From NCBI GenBank assembly GCA_964428185.1, contig CAYRXH010000007.1:1-57523 (forward strand): 57,523 bases of DNA. The letters run 5' to 3'. Of the stretch, positions 16,861 to 25,573 are shown piece after piece. A model generated the notes under the pieces. It saw only the letters and a list, made by a program, of their open reading frames with translations, did not search any database and had not been told where the DNA came from. Each line of letters opens with the position of its first letter. Position 1 is the first letter of the stretch. The translations under genes and the position numbers were made by a program. Source of the stretch: CAYMAZ01 sp964428185. GTDB lineage: Bacteria; Bacteroidota; Bacteroidia; Bacteroidales; DTU049.

Positions 16861-17488
16861 CAGAAAATTTATGAAAGGAACGAAATTTCTTCTAGCATAT
16901 TTTAATTTTTACGATATTCATCAGTTTGCTACAATGACAAAATTTAATCACTGATATACTTTATCCTTCAAAAGATGCTGTTGTTCCAAGCACATCCTAT
17001 GATACAAAATATGGGCGATGCTTAAATTCAGCGATGTTATATTTACAGCAGCAGAAATGAAATTTTTTAACGATCTTATATTGCTTTTGATTTTTCATTC
17101 ATTCATGACTTTGCTGTTGTTTTCAGCGGCAGATTTTCATTTTTTTTGGTACGGGACATATTGGAAAACCCATAATTATTTGTAACTTGTTACTGAAGAT
17201 TGGGATGAGTTCGGAATAATATATAAAACGCAACCTATTGCTGAACAATGCATTGGCGATTTGCTCTAATCTTATTGGTGGCATGACGGACTGCCCTCAA
17301 AAACCGGCTCACTGCGCATCCACCACAACAAAGGCGGACTAAAAACCACCCACCATTTGCAGCTCGGCCAAAACACCATCCTCATCCCCCAACGGAGACC
17401 TCGCCCCCTGAAATTTCTTTTGATCATCGTACATAGAAAACAGCGAGTGTTTAGTGAAAAAGTAGTAGAGACAAAGTAATGTAATTAT

Positions 17489-17520
17489 TGACAGATTCAG
17501 AAATAATATTTTATCTTTGA
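17489..17520 (+). promoter_or_regulatory. Putative promoter for the HD-domain/sirtuin operon
   Basis: TTG (17489-17491) and TATCTTTG (17513-17520) are 21 bases apart, close to the Bacteroidota consensus spacing. The box ends 18 bases before the start at 17539. Confidence 0.5.
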
Positions 17521-17538
17521 ACAGTAATTTCTGGTTTC

Positions 17539-18804
17539 ATGCCTTCAAATAAGCGTAAAATTCTCAATGACCCGGTATATGGTTTTATCACCATACCCGA
17601 TGAGATGATATTTGACATTATTGAACATAAATGGTTTCAGCGATTGAGACGAATCCAACAGCTCGGGTTAACTCATTATGTCTATCCCGGAGCATTACAT
17701 TCCCGTTTTCATCATGCTCTCGGTGCCATGCATCTGATGAATAATGCTTTGGAAATGATAAGATCAAAGGGGACTGATGTTGCTGAACAGGAGTATATCA
17801 GTGCAATTTTTGCCATTTTACTTCACGATATAGGGCATGGTCCTTTTTCACATGCACTTGAAAACTCCATTGTCAGCAATGTGCATCATGAGGATATTTC
17901 TCTGGCAATTATTCAGCATCTGAACAAACATTTTAACGGTGGACTTGAAAATGCCATTCATATTTTTGACGGTACATATCCACGTGCTTTTTTGCACCAG
18001 CTGGTTTCTGGCCAACTGGATGTAGATCGTCTTGATTATCTCACCAGAGACAGTTTTTTTACCGGTGTTTCTGAAGGGATTATCGGAACCGAGCGGATTA
18101 TTAAAATGATGAATGTGTTCAACAACCAACTTGTTATTGAAGAAAAGGGGATTTATTCCATTGAAAAATTTCTCATTTCCAGGCAATTGATGTACTGGCA
18201 GGTGTATCTACATAAAACCGTTATTGCTGCCGAAATCCTTCTGATTAAAGTGCTACGAAGGGCTCATGAACTGTGTATAGGAGGTGAGAAGGTGATTTGT
18301 TCGCCTGCTTTGGAGCCCTTTTTAAAGAAAAAAATTACTAAAGAGGAGTTTTTTTCAAAACAGGAATATTTGGAAATGTTTTGCAAACTTGATGATTTTG
18401 ATGTGATTTCATCAATTAAACTATGGATGAATCATTTTGATAAGATACTGTGTGATCTGAGCAGGAGGGTAATCAACAGGAAATTATTCAGGGCAGTATT
18501 GTTAAATAAACCCGTGAGTAGTGAAAATTTGAATCTGTTAAAGTGGGAAATTTCAAAGAAAATGAACATCAGCAAATGTGATGCAGGTTTTTATATTGAC
18601 ACAGGAAAAATCAGCGCACAGGTGTATGATCCTGATCATAATCCAATTAATATTTTCTATAGAGACGGAAGTTTGAAGGATGTGACCAAAGCATCAACAA
18701 CAGTAAATCTCGGACTGATTGCTGGACAACAAACCAGATATTATCTTACTTTTCCCAAAGAAGCAGATAGCATTGTTGAGAACATTGTAAATAAGAAATT
18801 ATGA
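17539..18804 (+). CDS. HD-superfamily phosphohydrolase (dNTPase-like, COG1078 type)
   Basis: The 421-residue protein has the metal-binding HD signature: His in RFHHALGAMHLM (about residues 57-68), then the HD pair in FAILLHDIGHGPFSHALE (about 93-110), and a later Asp in GQLDVDRLDYLTRDS. This arrangement matches the dGTPase/SAMHD1-related branch, whose members hydrolyse deoxynucleoside triphosphates, but the exact substrate cannot be read from the sequence. It is cytoplasmic. Its stop overlaps the sirtuin start by four bases, so the two are translationally coupled. Confidence 0.85.
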   Translation: MPSNKRKILNDPVYGFITIPDEMIFDIIEHKWFQRLRRIQQLGLTHYVYPGALHSRFHHALGAMHLMNNALEMIRSKGTDVAEQEYISAIFAILLHDIGHGPFSHALENSIVSNVHHEDISLAIIQHLNKHFNGGLENAIHIFDGTYPRAFLHQLVSGQLDVDRLDYLTRDSFFTGVSEGIIGTERIIKMMNVFNNQLVIEEKGIYSIEKFLISRQLMYWQVYLHKTVIAAEILLIKVLRRAHELCIGGEKVICSPALEPFLKKKITKEEFFSKQEYLEMFCKLDDFDVISSIKLWMNHFDKILCDLSRRVINRKLFRAVLLNKPVSSENLNLLKWEISKKMNISKCDAGFYIDTGKISAQVYDPDHNPINIFYRDGSLKDVTKASTTVNLGLIAGQQTRYYLTFPKEADSIVENIVNKKL

Positions 18805-19481
18805 GAAAGAGAATTGTAGTACTTACCGGAGCTGGAATCAGTGCAGAAAGCGGAATTTCCACATTCCGTGATGCAGGGGGATTATGGAACAATTACAGGA
18901 TCGAAGAGGTGGCAACATTTGATGCATGGAAAAGAAATCCCGAACTGGTGCTTGATTTTTACAATCAGAGGAGAAAGCAACTGGCAGAAGTTGAACCCAA
19001 TGCAGCTCATCTTGCACTGAAAAAACTTGAAGAGAAGTATGATGTTCATATTATTACCCAAAATGTTGATAACCTGCACGAGAGGGCGGGTTCTTCTAAG
19101 ATTCTGCATTTACATGGTGAATTGACAAAAGTCAGAAGTACACTCGACCCTTCTTTGATTTATGATTTTGGATTTAATACACTCAAGACAGGAGACAAAT
19201 GTGAAAAGGGATCGCAATTGAGACCTCATATTGTTTGGTTTGGAGAAATGGTGCCTGCCATGGAAGAAGCAGTCGAAATAACAAAAACAGCTGATATATT
19301 TCTCATAGTCGGTACTTCTCTGGTTGTTTATCCTGCAGCAGGACTGGTCAATTTTGTTAATTCTGGAACTCCGATATATATTGTTGATCCAAAAGGTTCT
19401 GAAATGAAAATTCCAAATCTGACTGTCATTAGTGAAAAGGCCACCATAGGAATGAAAAAAATTCTGGAAATACTTATGTAA
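18801..19481 (+). CDS. cobB: NAD-dependent deacylase of the sirtuin family (zinc-less form)
   Basis: Sirtuins remove acyl groups from lysines using NAD. The NAD site GAGISAESGISTFRDAGGLW (about residues 10-29), ITQNVDNLHERAGS and the catalytic His105 in HLHGEL are present. Tyr54 and Arg57 in FYNQRRKQ match the pair that prefers succinyl or malonyl groups in SIRT5-like enzymes. The two CxxC zinc pairs of most sirtuins are missing: only one Cys (Cys134) remains in the small domain, followed by GSQLRPHIVWFGE. The length is 226 residues. It overlaps the HD gene by four bases. Confidence 0.9.
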   Translation: MRKRIVVLTGAGISAESGISTFRDAGGLWNNYRIEEVATFDAWKRNPELVLDFYNQRRKQLAEVEPNAAHLALKKLEEKYDVHIITQNVDNLHERAGSSKILHLHGELTKVRSTLDPSLIYDFGFNTLKTGDKCEKGSQLRPHIVWFGEMVPAMEEAVEITKTADIFLIVGTSLVVYPAAGLVNFVNSGTPIYIVDPKGSEMKIPNLTVISEKATIGMKKILEILM

Positions 19482-19482
19482 G

Positions 19483-20418
19483 ATGAATGCCGATAATGTC
19501 AAGGACTGGCTTAAACTGACTGCTACTCAAAAGCGGGGATTTATTGTGCTCGGAATTGTACTGGTATTAGTTCTGATGTTCCCTGCCATCTATAAAACAC
19601 TGTTTTACAAACCGGTTGAAATAAATTTTGAAGAATACAGAAAGGAAATTGAATCATTTCTGGCTTCGGTTGAATATAGGGAGAACAATAACATATACAG
19701 AACCGATGATCGTCAAGTTAGTTTTGATCTGGATAATCCTGAATATTCGGCTGCCAAAACCAGACTGAATCCATTCCCTTTCAATCCCAACCAGTTGCCT
19801 GCCGATCAGTGGATCAAAATGGGATTTACTGATAGACAAGTGCGTTCAATTAAAAATTATGAAACCAAGGGCGGAAGGTTCTATTCAAAACAGGATGTGA
19901 AAAAACTCAGGGCAATAAGCCCTGAGGAGTATATGATTATTGAGCCGTTTATTCAGCTTCCTGACAGTATGTCAGAAAGGTATGGCAGACAATATTCCCG
20001 TTCAGAGCAAAAAGAACATCAGATTGTTGAATTGAATTCAGCAGACACAACATTGCTGAAGACCTTGCCTGGCATTGGTTCATGGTATGCAGCTAGGATT
20101 TATAACTACAAAGTAAAAATTGGCGGATTTCATTCAAAACATCAGTTATTTGAGGTAAAGGGAATGGATTCGTTGAGGTTTCATGAAATAGAACCGTATA
20201 TTGATATCAATCCATGGCTGATCAGGAAAATAAACGTCAACAAGGCTACGTTTGATGAGATAAGTTCACATCCCTACATCAGTAAAAATGTTGCTATTTC
20301 TATAATTAATTACAGAAACAGACACGGAGAGTATCTGGTGATAGAAGATGTGATGAAATCTGAACTTATTGATGAGGAACTGTTCAGGAAACTGGCACCA
20401 TATTTGACAACCAAATAG
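19483..20418 (+). CDS. Membrane-anchored helix-hairpin-helix (ComEA-like) protein
   Basis: The 311-residue protein has one N-terminal membrane helix (about residues 19-37, FIVLGIVLVLVLMFPAI) and then about three helix-hairpin-helix units. The clearest is VELNSADTTLLKTLPGIG with SWYAARIYNYK; another is INVNKATFDEISSHPYIS with ISIINYRNRHG. Such units bind DNA without sequence preference and occur in ComEA. A role in DNA uptake is possible but unproven, and no other competence gene is nearby. It starts one base after the sirtuin stop. Confidence 0.82.
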   Translation: MNADNVKDWLKLTATQKRGFIVLGIVLVLVLMFPAIYKTLFYKPVEINFEEYRKEIESFLASVEYRENNNIYRTDDRQVSFDLDNPEYSAAKTRLNPFPFNPNQLPADQWIKMGFTDRQVRSIKNYETKGGRFYSKQDVKKLRAISPEEYMIIEPFIQLPDSMSERYGRQYSRSEQKEHQIVELNSADTTLLKTLPGIGSWYAARIYNYKVKIGGFHSKHQLFEVKGMDSLRFHEIEPYIDINPWLIRKINVNKATFDEISSHPYISKNVAISIINYRNRHGEYLVIEDVMKSELIDEELFRKLAPYLTTK

Positions 20419-20453
20419 GTTTTTAAGAAAATTAACTAAAACAATTAATAATT

Positions 20454-20972
20454 ATGATGAAAAAAATTGTTCTTTCGCTAGTAATACTTCTTGCAGCTCA
20501 GCTTTCTTATTCTCAGACAGAGAATAAAATTCAGTGGAAACCATTGCAGGAGGCTCTCAACATGAATAAAGCCGGAAAATTTGTTTTTATTGATTTTTAT
20601 ACCACATGGTGTGGATGGTGTAAAAGAATGGATCAGACAACATTTGCCGATCCAACTGTCATTTCTTTCTTGAATGAACATTTTATCCCTGTTAAGTTTA
20701 ATGCCGAAACTTCAGATTCAGTCAGTTACAATGGAAAAAAATACGGAAATCCATATCCAGGGAGATTCCAATCAGCAAATGAGTTTACCTATGAAGTGCT
20801 TGGTCCACGGGTTGGTTATCCATCATTTGCCGTTCTGGATGAAAATAACACTGCAATCATTATTATTCCAGGATACCAGCAACCTGCACAATTGCTAAAT
20901 GTCTTAAAATATGTGCAGACAAAATCCTATCAAACAATGACATGGGAGGAATGGAACAATAGGCAACTGTAA
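20454..20972 (+). CDS. Exported thioredoxin-fold protein
   Basis: The 172-residue protein has a signal peptide (about residues 1-20, ending QLSYSQ) and a thioredoxin fold with the redox pair Cys53 and Cys56 in FYTTWCGWCKRMDQTTF. The cis-Pro region reads VGYPSFAVLDENN. It should work as a periplasmic disulfide reductase or oxidase. The WCGWCK motif is like that of the DUF255/thioredoxin_7 group. Two adjacent ATG codons (20454, 20457) could both be the start. Confidence 0.88.
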   Translation: MMKKIVLSLVILLAAQLSYSQTENKIQWKPLQEALNMNKAGKFVFIDFYTTWCGWCKRMDQTTFADPTVISFLNEHFIPVKFNAETSDSVSYNGKKYGNPYPGRFQSANEFTYEVLGPRVGYPSFAVLDENNTAIIIIPGYQQPAQLLNVLKYVQTKSYQTMTWEEWNNRQL

Positions 20973-20993
20973 ATATCTGTTGGGCAAATTGGA

Positions 20994-21026
20994 TTTGCTT
21001 TTTTTCTCTCATTTTTAATACTTTTG
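20994..21026 (+). promoter_or_regulatory. Putative promoter for rsmE-DUF4159-fabI
   Basis: TTTG (20994-20997) and TACTTTTG (21019-21026) are 21 bases apart. The -7 box ends 16 bases before the rsmE start. Confidence 0.52.
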
Positions 21027-21042
21027 TAGGAAATTCGCGGGT

Positions 21043-21744
21043 ATGCATGTGTTTTACGCTCCCCAAGCTTGTTATAATATTTTTCAACTTCCGCAGGATG
21101 AATCAGAACATTGTCTTAAAGTGTTGAGGTTCAGAAAGGGTGATCGTGTGGTTGTTTCAAACGGCAAAGGCTTAATTGTGAATGCTGTGCTTGAAGATGA
21201 AAATATGTCAGGAGTGACTCTGCAATATATTTCAGAAATTTATCATTTAAAGGAGAGATTATTTCATCTTCATATTGCAATTTCTCCTTTGAAGAATCCA
21301 ACACGCCTGGAGTGGTTTATTGAAAAAGCTTCAGAGCTGAAAACAGCAGAAATTACTCCATTAATCTGTAAAAGAACTGAGAAACCAGGATTCAGGCTGG
21401 AGAGAATGCAGCGCATCGCCCTTGAAGCCATGAAGCAATCTGCTTCTCCGTTTTTGACCCAGATTAATGAGCCTGCCGATTTTCGTGATTTTATTAAAGA
21501 ACCCCAGGAAAATGCCCGCTTCATTGCTGCCTGCAATCAGGAAAAATTTGTAACAATGGACAAAATTGCACATGCCAATGTGCTTGTTCTGATAGGACCT
21601 GAAGGAGATTTTACAGATGAAGAAGTAGATGCAGCACTGAAATCAGGATTTCAGATATTGAATATGGGTGATGCAAGGCTTCGTTCAGAAACTGCCGGAG
21701 TATTTGCAGCTGCAACAATGTACTTTAAAAATTTGTTATCATGA
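21043..21744 (+). CDS. rsmE: 16S rRNA m3U1498 methyltransferase RsmE
   Basis: RsmE methylates N3 of U1498 in 16S rRNA. The 233-residue length is typical. The N-terminal PUA-like part includes HCLKVLRFRKGDRVVVSNGKG. The SPOUT knot at the C-terminus reads VLIGPEGDFTDEEVDAALKS followed by MGDARLRSETAGVFAAATM, which forms the S-adenosylmethionine site. Its stop overlaps the start of the DUF4159 gene (ATGA). Confidence 0.94.
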   Translation: MHVFYAPQACYNIFQLPQDESEHCLKVLRFRKGDRVVVSNGKGLIVNAVLEDENMSGVTLQYISEIYHLKERLFHLHIAISPLKNPTRLEWFIEKASELKTAEITPLICKRTEKPGFRLERMQRIALEAMKQSASPFLTQINEPADFRDFIKEPQENARFIAACNQEKFVTMDKIAHANVLVLIGPEGDFTDEEVDAALKSGFQILNMGDARLRSETAGVFAAATMYFKNLLS

Positions 21745-22397
21745 AACATCAAATTCTGCTTATCGCTTTTTTTTTAATGTCATTATTGTTACACAGCCAG
21801 ACATATACAGTAAAACTTGCAGTTTTAAAGTATGACGGTGGAGGCGACTGGTATTCAGATCCAACAGCAGTTCCAAACCTTGCAAAATTCTGTAATCAAG
21901 AAATGGGCACCATGATAAACCCTGATGTTCCTTATGTTGATGTAGGAAGTCCTGATATTTTTAATTATCCTTATCTACATCTCACTGGTCACGGAAATGT
22001 TTTATTTTCTGCCTCAGATGCCCAGAATCTTAAAAACTATCTTTTGGCAGGCGGTTTCTTGCATATTGATGACTGTTACGGTATTGATCCTTATATCAGA
22101 CGAGAGATGAAAAAAGTATTTCCTGAATATGAATTCAAAGAACTTCCATATTCACATCCCATTTATCATCAGAAGTACAGTTTTCCCAACGGCCTTCCCA
22201 AAATTCATGAGCACGACAATAAGCCGCCTCAGGGGTTTGGAATTATCCACGAAGGCAGACTTGTGGTGTTTTATACTTATGAAACAGACCTAGGTGATGG
22301 TTGGGAAGATCCTGAAGTACATAAGGATCCGCCGGAAGTGAGATTGCAGGCTTTGCAAATGGGTGCAAATATTTTAAGTTTTGTATTTACTCAATAA
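21741..22397 (+). CDS. Exported DUF4159 protein
   Basis: The 218-residue protein has a signal peptide (about 1-19, ending LLLHSQ) and matches DUF4159 by its pattern: GGGDWYSDPTAVPNLAKF, YPYLHLTGHGN, LAGGFLHIDDCYG and IIHEGRLVVFYTYETDLGDGW. DUF4159 has a glutamine-amidotransferase-like fold, but the biochemical role is unknown. It overlaps rsmE by four bases and precedes fabI by seven, so the three form one operon. Confidence 0.86.
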   Translation: MKHQILLIAFFLMSLLLHSQTYTVKLAVLKYDGGGDWYSDPTAVPNLAKFCNQEMGTMINPDVPYVDVGSPDIFNYPYLHLTGHGNVLFSASDAQNLKNYLLAGGFLHIDDCYGIDPYIRREMKKVFPEYEFKELPYSHPIYHQKYSFPNGLPKIHEHDNKPPQGFGIIHEGRLVVFYTYETDLGDGWEDPEVHKDPPEVRLQALQMGANILSFVFTQ

Positions 22398-22404
22398 AAG
22401 AACA

Positions 22405-23244
22405 ATGAAATCAAATTTAATTCTGAAAGATAAAAAAGGAATCATTTTTGGAGCTCTGGACGACAAAAGTATTGCATGGAATGTAGCAGAAAAGGCTTAT
22501 GAAGAAGGTGGTAAGTTTGTGCTTAGCAATGCACCTATGGCAGTAAGAAAGGGTGATATTTTTAAACTGGCTGAGAAAACCAAATCACAGGTTATTCCTG
22601 CAGATATCACAGACATGAGGGAACTGGAAAATCTTTTTTTGCAGACAATGAACATTTTCAACGGTAAGATTGATTTTATTCTGCATTCAGTGGGAATGTC
22701 ACCCAATGTCCGGAAACAGATTCATTATACTGAACTGAACTATTCCCACTTTATGAAAACTCTTGATATTTCAGCAATGTCACTTCACAAAGTACTCGCC
22801 ACTGCAAAAAAACTTGATGCTTTGAATGAATGGGGCTCTGTTGTAACACTCACTTATATCGGAGCACAACGACAGTTCAGTTCATACAGTGACATGTCAC
22901 AGGCTAAAGCAATGCTCGAGTCTGTTGTAAGAAGCTTTGGATATCATTATGGTGTTGCCCGAAAAGTCAGAGTCAATGCAGTTAGTCAATCACCAACAAA
23001 AACTGTAGCCGGAAGTGGTGTAAAGGGATTCAATTCATTTTACAGTTATGCTGACTGTATGTCACCCCTGGGCAATGCAGATGCAAAATCCTGTGCTGAT
23101 TATTGCCTGACATTGTTTTCTGATTATACCAGAATGGTTACAATGCAAACCTTGTATCATGATGGAGGATACTCAAATATGGGAATCAGTGACAATCTGA
23201 TTAATAATTATTCACAGTGGATCGGTGATTGTCATAAGAAGTAA
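22405..23244 (+). CDS. fabI: Enoyl-[acyl-carrier-protein] reductase
   Basis: FabI catalyses the last reduction of each fatty-acid elongation cycle with NAD(P)H. The divergent SDR features of FabI are present: the nucleotide site IIFGALDDKSIAWNVAEKAY and the catalytic Tyr-x6-Lys in SSYSDMSQAKAMLESVV. The variant SQSPTKTVAGSGVKGF differs from the proteobacterial SAGPIRT segment but is the form I associate with Bacteroidota. From the Met at 22405 the protein is 279 residues. An in-frame Met at 22381 would overlap the DUF4159 end and is less likely. Confidence 0.9.
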   Translation: MKSNLILKDKKGIIFGALDDKSIAWNVAEKAYEEGGKFVLSNAPMAVRKGDIFKLAEKTKSQVIPADITDMRELENLFLQTMNIFNGKIDFILHSVGMSPNVRKQIHYTELNYSHFMKTLDISAMSLHKVLATAKKLDALNEWGSVVTLTYIGAQRQFSSYSDMSQAKAMLESVVRSFGYHYGVARKVRVNAVSQSPTKTVAGSGVKGFNSFYSYADCMSPLGNADAKSCADYCLTLFSDYTRMVTMQTLYHDGGYSNMGISDNLINNYSQWIGDCHKK

Positions 23245-23277
23245 ACTATATTTCGGCAAAAAGTAATTGAAGAATAT

Positions 23278-24000
23278 CTATTTTAATAATGATTGAAGAT
23301 GATGAATTTCATAGGATTTATTTCTTCTGGCTGCATATCTGAACATACTTTTTGTATTGAAAGTATGACATTGCTGGAATGCTGAATAAATTTCTGAAAT
23401 TCTATTTCCTGAAGAACTACCCGTAATAAATGGATAAACAAATAAATCAGGAATGATTTTTTCAGGCAAAGGGAAAATGTTGTTTCTGTATTTTCCCAGT
23501 GGAGCTTCAGTAATGATTGGAAATACAACAACCGGATTTTTAATAATTTCTAAGATATCATTAAACGTGTTTTTTTTTGGCTTCAAAAGGGAATGATAAC
23601 CATGATCCCGAAGTAGAAAATGAATATCCCTAACAATATCTTTAACGCTTTCGATGACTGTAATCTTTGTTGGTTTCAGTTCCGGAATAATGACTGATAG
23701 AAATGAATTGTCCCACACGAGAACTTGATTGAGTGGAAATTTCTTTTTAAGCAATGATCTGATTTCTGCAGAAAACGAATTTGATTCAGGCCTGAATTTC
23801 TTTCCTGCAGACATGGTGAAGATACCTTTGCTTATTCTGTGAATAATTCCTCTGCTCGTTAGCAGATGTATGCGCCAGTGAATGGCTTGCATTGAAACAT
23901 TCTTATCAAGCATTCTGTAAAAATTCACGATATCTGTAATGGTGAAATTACTGGAATCCTTGAAAAAGCCAATAAAATGTGATAAATGTAATGAATTCAT
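23278..24000 (-). CDS. Unknown protein with N-terminal winged-helix-like region
   Basis: From the Met at 24000 the protein is 240 residues. Residues 10-60 look like a winged-helix segment (FTITDIVNFYRMLDKNVS, then WRIHLLTSRGIIHRISKGIF), similar in layout to the DNA-binding start of AbiEi-type antitoxins and some Bacteroidota DUF proteins (possibly DUF6577). The rest has no motif I can name. No AbiEii-like nucleotidyltransferase toxin is adjacent, so a toxin-antitoxin role is not supported by context. A TATTTTTG box lies 15 bases upstream of the chosen start; an earlier Met at 24066 lies beyond it. Confidence 0.6.
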   Translation of the reverse strand: MNSLHLSHFIGFFKDSSNFTITDIVNFYRMLDKNVSMQAIHWRIHLLTSRGIIHRISKGIFTMSAGKKFRPESNSFSAEIRSLLKKKFPLNQVLVWDNSFLSVIIPELKPTKITVIESVKDIVRDIHFLLRDHGYHSLLKPKKNTFNDILEIIKNPVVVFPIITEAPLGKYRNNIFPLPEKIIPDLFVYPFITGSSSGNRISEIYSAFQQCHTFNTKSMFRYAARRNKSYEIHHLQSLLK

Positions 24001-24015
24001 AAAACTATAAAATGG

Positions 24016-24023
24016 CAAAAATA
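24016..24023 (-). promoter_or_regulatory. Putative promoter -7 box for the winged-helix-like gene
   Basis: The minus strand reads TATTTTTG, an exact match, 15 bases before the start at 24000. Confidence 0.42.
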
Positions 24024-24101
24024 GAAAAAAATAATATAAATATAGATTTTTATTTAATTTTTTCAAATAATTTTTTAAAAATTAAAGTCAGATTATTCTT
24101 G

Positions 24102-24109
24102 TAGATTTG
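24102..24109 (+). promoter_or_regulatory. Putative promoter -7 box for the secreted hydrolase gene
   Basis: TAGATTTG matches TAnnTTTG and ends 19 bases before the start at 24129. Confidence 0.45.
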
Positions 24110-24128
24110 TAACACAAAATCATACTTT

Positions 24129-25571
24129 ATGAAAAAAATGATAATAAACAGATTGTTCTTTATGTTCATGTTTATTGGTTTAATGAGTTTTTCACAGGAC
24201 GTTTTGTATTCGTATCATTTAGCTAAAATTCCGAAAGAAAATCTGGATTATATTCCTGGCTTGACGCCTATGTATGATGTGGACGCCTATTATGTTTTGT
24301 ATTCAACTGTGGATGCCCATGGTGATTCCACAGTAGCATCGGGAATGTGTTTTGTTCCTTCCACTGACACATGTAATTTTTTTCCATTAATTTCATATCA
24401 GCACGGAACTATTCTCAGAAAATCAGATGTCCCCTCAAGGCTCAACAGTGAATCAATCATCGGACAGATATTCTGTTCTCTTGGGAACATCTGTATTTGT
24501 CCTGATTATTTGGGACTTGGTGATAGTCCTGGTTTGCATCCATATTGTCATGGTGAATCTGAAGCAACAGCAGTGGTTGATTTTATTAGAGCTTCACGAA
24601 GTATGATAGCTGACAGTCTTGGAATATTTGATAACTCTCAGGTGTTTCTGACTGGATATTCCCAGGGAGGGCATGCTACTATGGCAGCACATAAGTATAT
24701 TGAAGATAACAATCTGATGTCAGAGATCAATGTAGTAGCATCTGCTCCGTGTTCCGGGCCGTATCATATTTCCGGTGTTCAGGCCGAAATGATTTTTAAC
24801 ACCCCTAATTATCCTTCTCCGGGATACCTTGTATATATTCTGTTTGCCTATGATATGGTGTATGATAATATTTTTGATGTTCCGGCTGAGGTGTTGAAAT
24901 CGCCGTATGACATTACAATTCCTCCATACTTGAACGGGAATTATTCAACCTCACAGCTCAACAGTGCACTTCCTGATTCATTGCATCTGTTTCTTGCTGA
25001 TTCGTTCTATCAGCAGGTCATTGATGACATGGATGATAAATTGTTGCCATTCTGGCAAAATCTCACCGACAATGATAATTATGACTGGACTCCTCAGGCT
25101 CCAGTGAGAATGTATTATTGTTCGGGGGATGAGGTGGTTTCATATTTGAATTCTGTAAATGCCGACAGTGCTATGAATGCTAACGGAGCCCCCGACGTAC
25201 AGTCTGTTGATGTGTATCCACCTTATGGTCATGGAGATTGTGGCTTGCCGGCAATTGTCAGTGCATATTACTGGTTTGAAACAAAAATGATTCCCTGCCA
25301 GTCTCAGACAAACGTTCAAGAACCTGATCTGAGTTCTGCTGAAATCTATCCGAATCCTGCGTCATCTTTTGTGCAGTTGAGGGGATTTCATGAGGCAATT
25401 GTGCAATGTTTTGATATTCATGGAAAACAATATTTCAGCACAACTGTTTGTAATTATGAGGACGATGTGGATGTGTCCGGTCTTTCAGAGGGAGTGTATA
25501 TTCTGAAGGTGCAGCCATTGAGCAATCCCGGGGAGTCATATTATTTCAAAATGCTAATTATCAGAGAGTAA
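24129..25571 (+). CDS. Secreted lipase-like alpha/beta hydrolase with type IX sorting domain
   Basis: The 480-residue protein has a signal peptide (about 1-22, ending MSFSQ). An alpha/beta hydrolase domain follows, with nucleophile Ser178 in TGYSQGGHATMAAHKY, ICPDYLGLGDSPG near residue 130, and a likely catalytic His in PYGHGDCG. The layout resembles the secretory lipase family. The last 75 or so residues form a type IX C-terminal domain (AEIYPNPASSFVQLRG ending EGVYILKVQ), so the enzyme is probably exported by that route. Ester substrates are unknown. The cupin gene follows after two bases. Confidence 0.86.
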   Translation: MKKMIINRLFFMFMFIGLMSFSQDVLYSYHLAKIPKENLDYIPGLTPMYDVDAYYVLYSTVDAHGDSTVASGMCFVPSTDTCNFFPLISYQHGTILRKSDVPSRLNSESIIGQIFCSLGNICICPDYLGLGDSPGLHPYCHGESEATAVVDFIRASRSMIADSLGIFDNSQVFLTGYSQGGHATMAAHKYIEDNNLMSEINVVASAPCSGPYHISGVQAEMIFNTPNYPSPGYLVYILFAYDMVYDNIFDVPAEVLKSPYDITIPPYLNGNYSTSQLNSALPDSLHLFLADSFYQQVIDDMDDKLLPFWQNLTDNDNYDWTPQAPVRMYYCSGDEVVSYLNSVNADSAMNANGAPDVQSVDVYPPYGHGDCGLPAIVSAYYWFETKMIPCQSQTNVQEPDLSSAEIYPNPASSFVQLRGFHEAIVQCFDIHGKQYFSTTVCNYEDDVDVSGLSEGVYILKVQPLSNPGESYYFKMLIIRE

Positions 25572-25573
25572 CT

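Larger units (their letters stand above)
16805..17538. other. Gene-free stretch between porX and the HD-domain gene
   Basis: These 734 bases hold the porX promoter region on the left and the HD-gene promoter on the right. In between no open frame looks like a gene. The left two thirds are AT-rich. From about 17265 to 17410 the sequence becomes GC-richer and strongly C-biased on the plus strand, unlike its surroundings, with no start, RNA gene or protein match I recognise. It may be the residue of a mobile or dispersed repeated element. Confidence 0.6.

Noticed and set aside
16805..17538. tRNA, riboswitch or small RNA gene
   Set aside because: I could find no cloverleaf, T-loop or known riboswitch core; only the composition is unusual.
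17539..19481. A definite anti-phage defence operon (HD phosphohydrolase plus sirtuin)
   Set aside because: Both families are common housekeeping genes in Bacteroidota and the surrounding genes are core functions; no other defence gene is present.
23278..24000. AbiE-type toxin-antitoxin locus
   Set aside because: Only a weak similarity in the N-terminal region; no nucleotidyltransferase toxin gene lies on either side (fabI and a secreted hydrolase).
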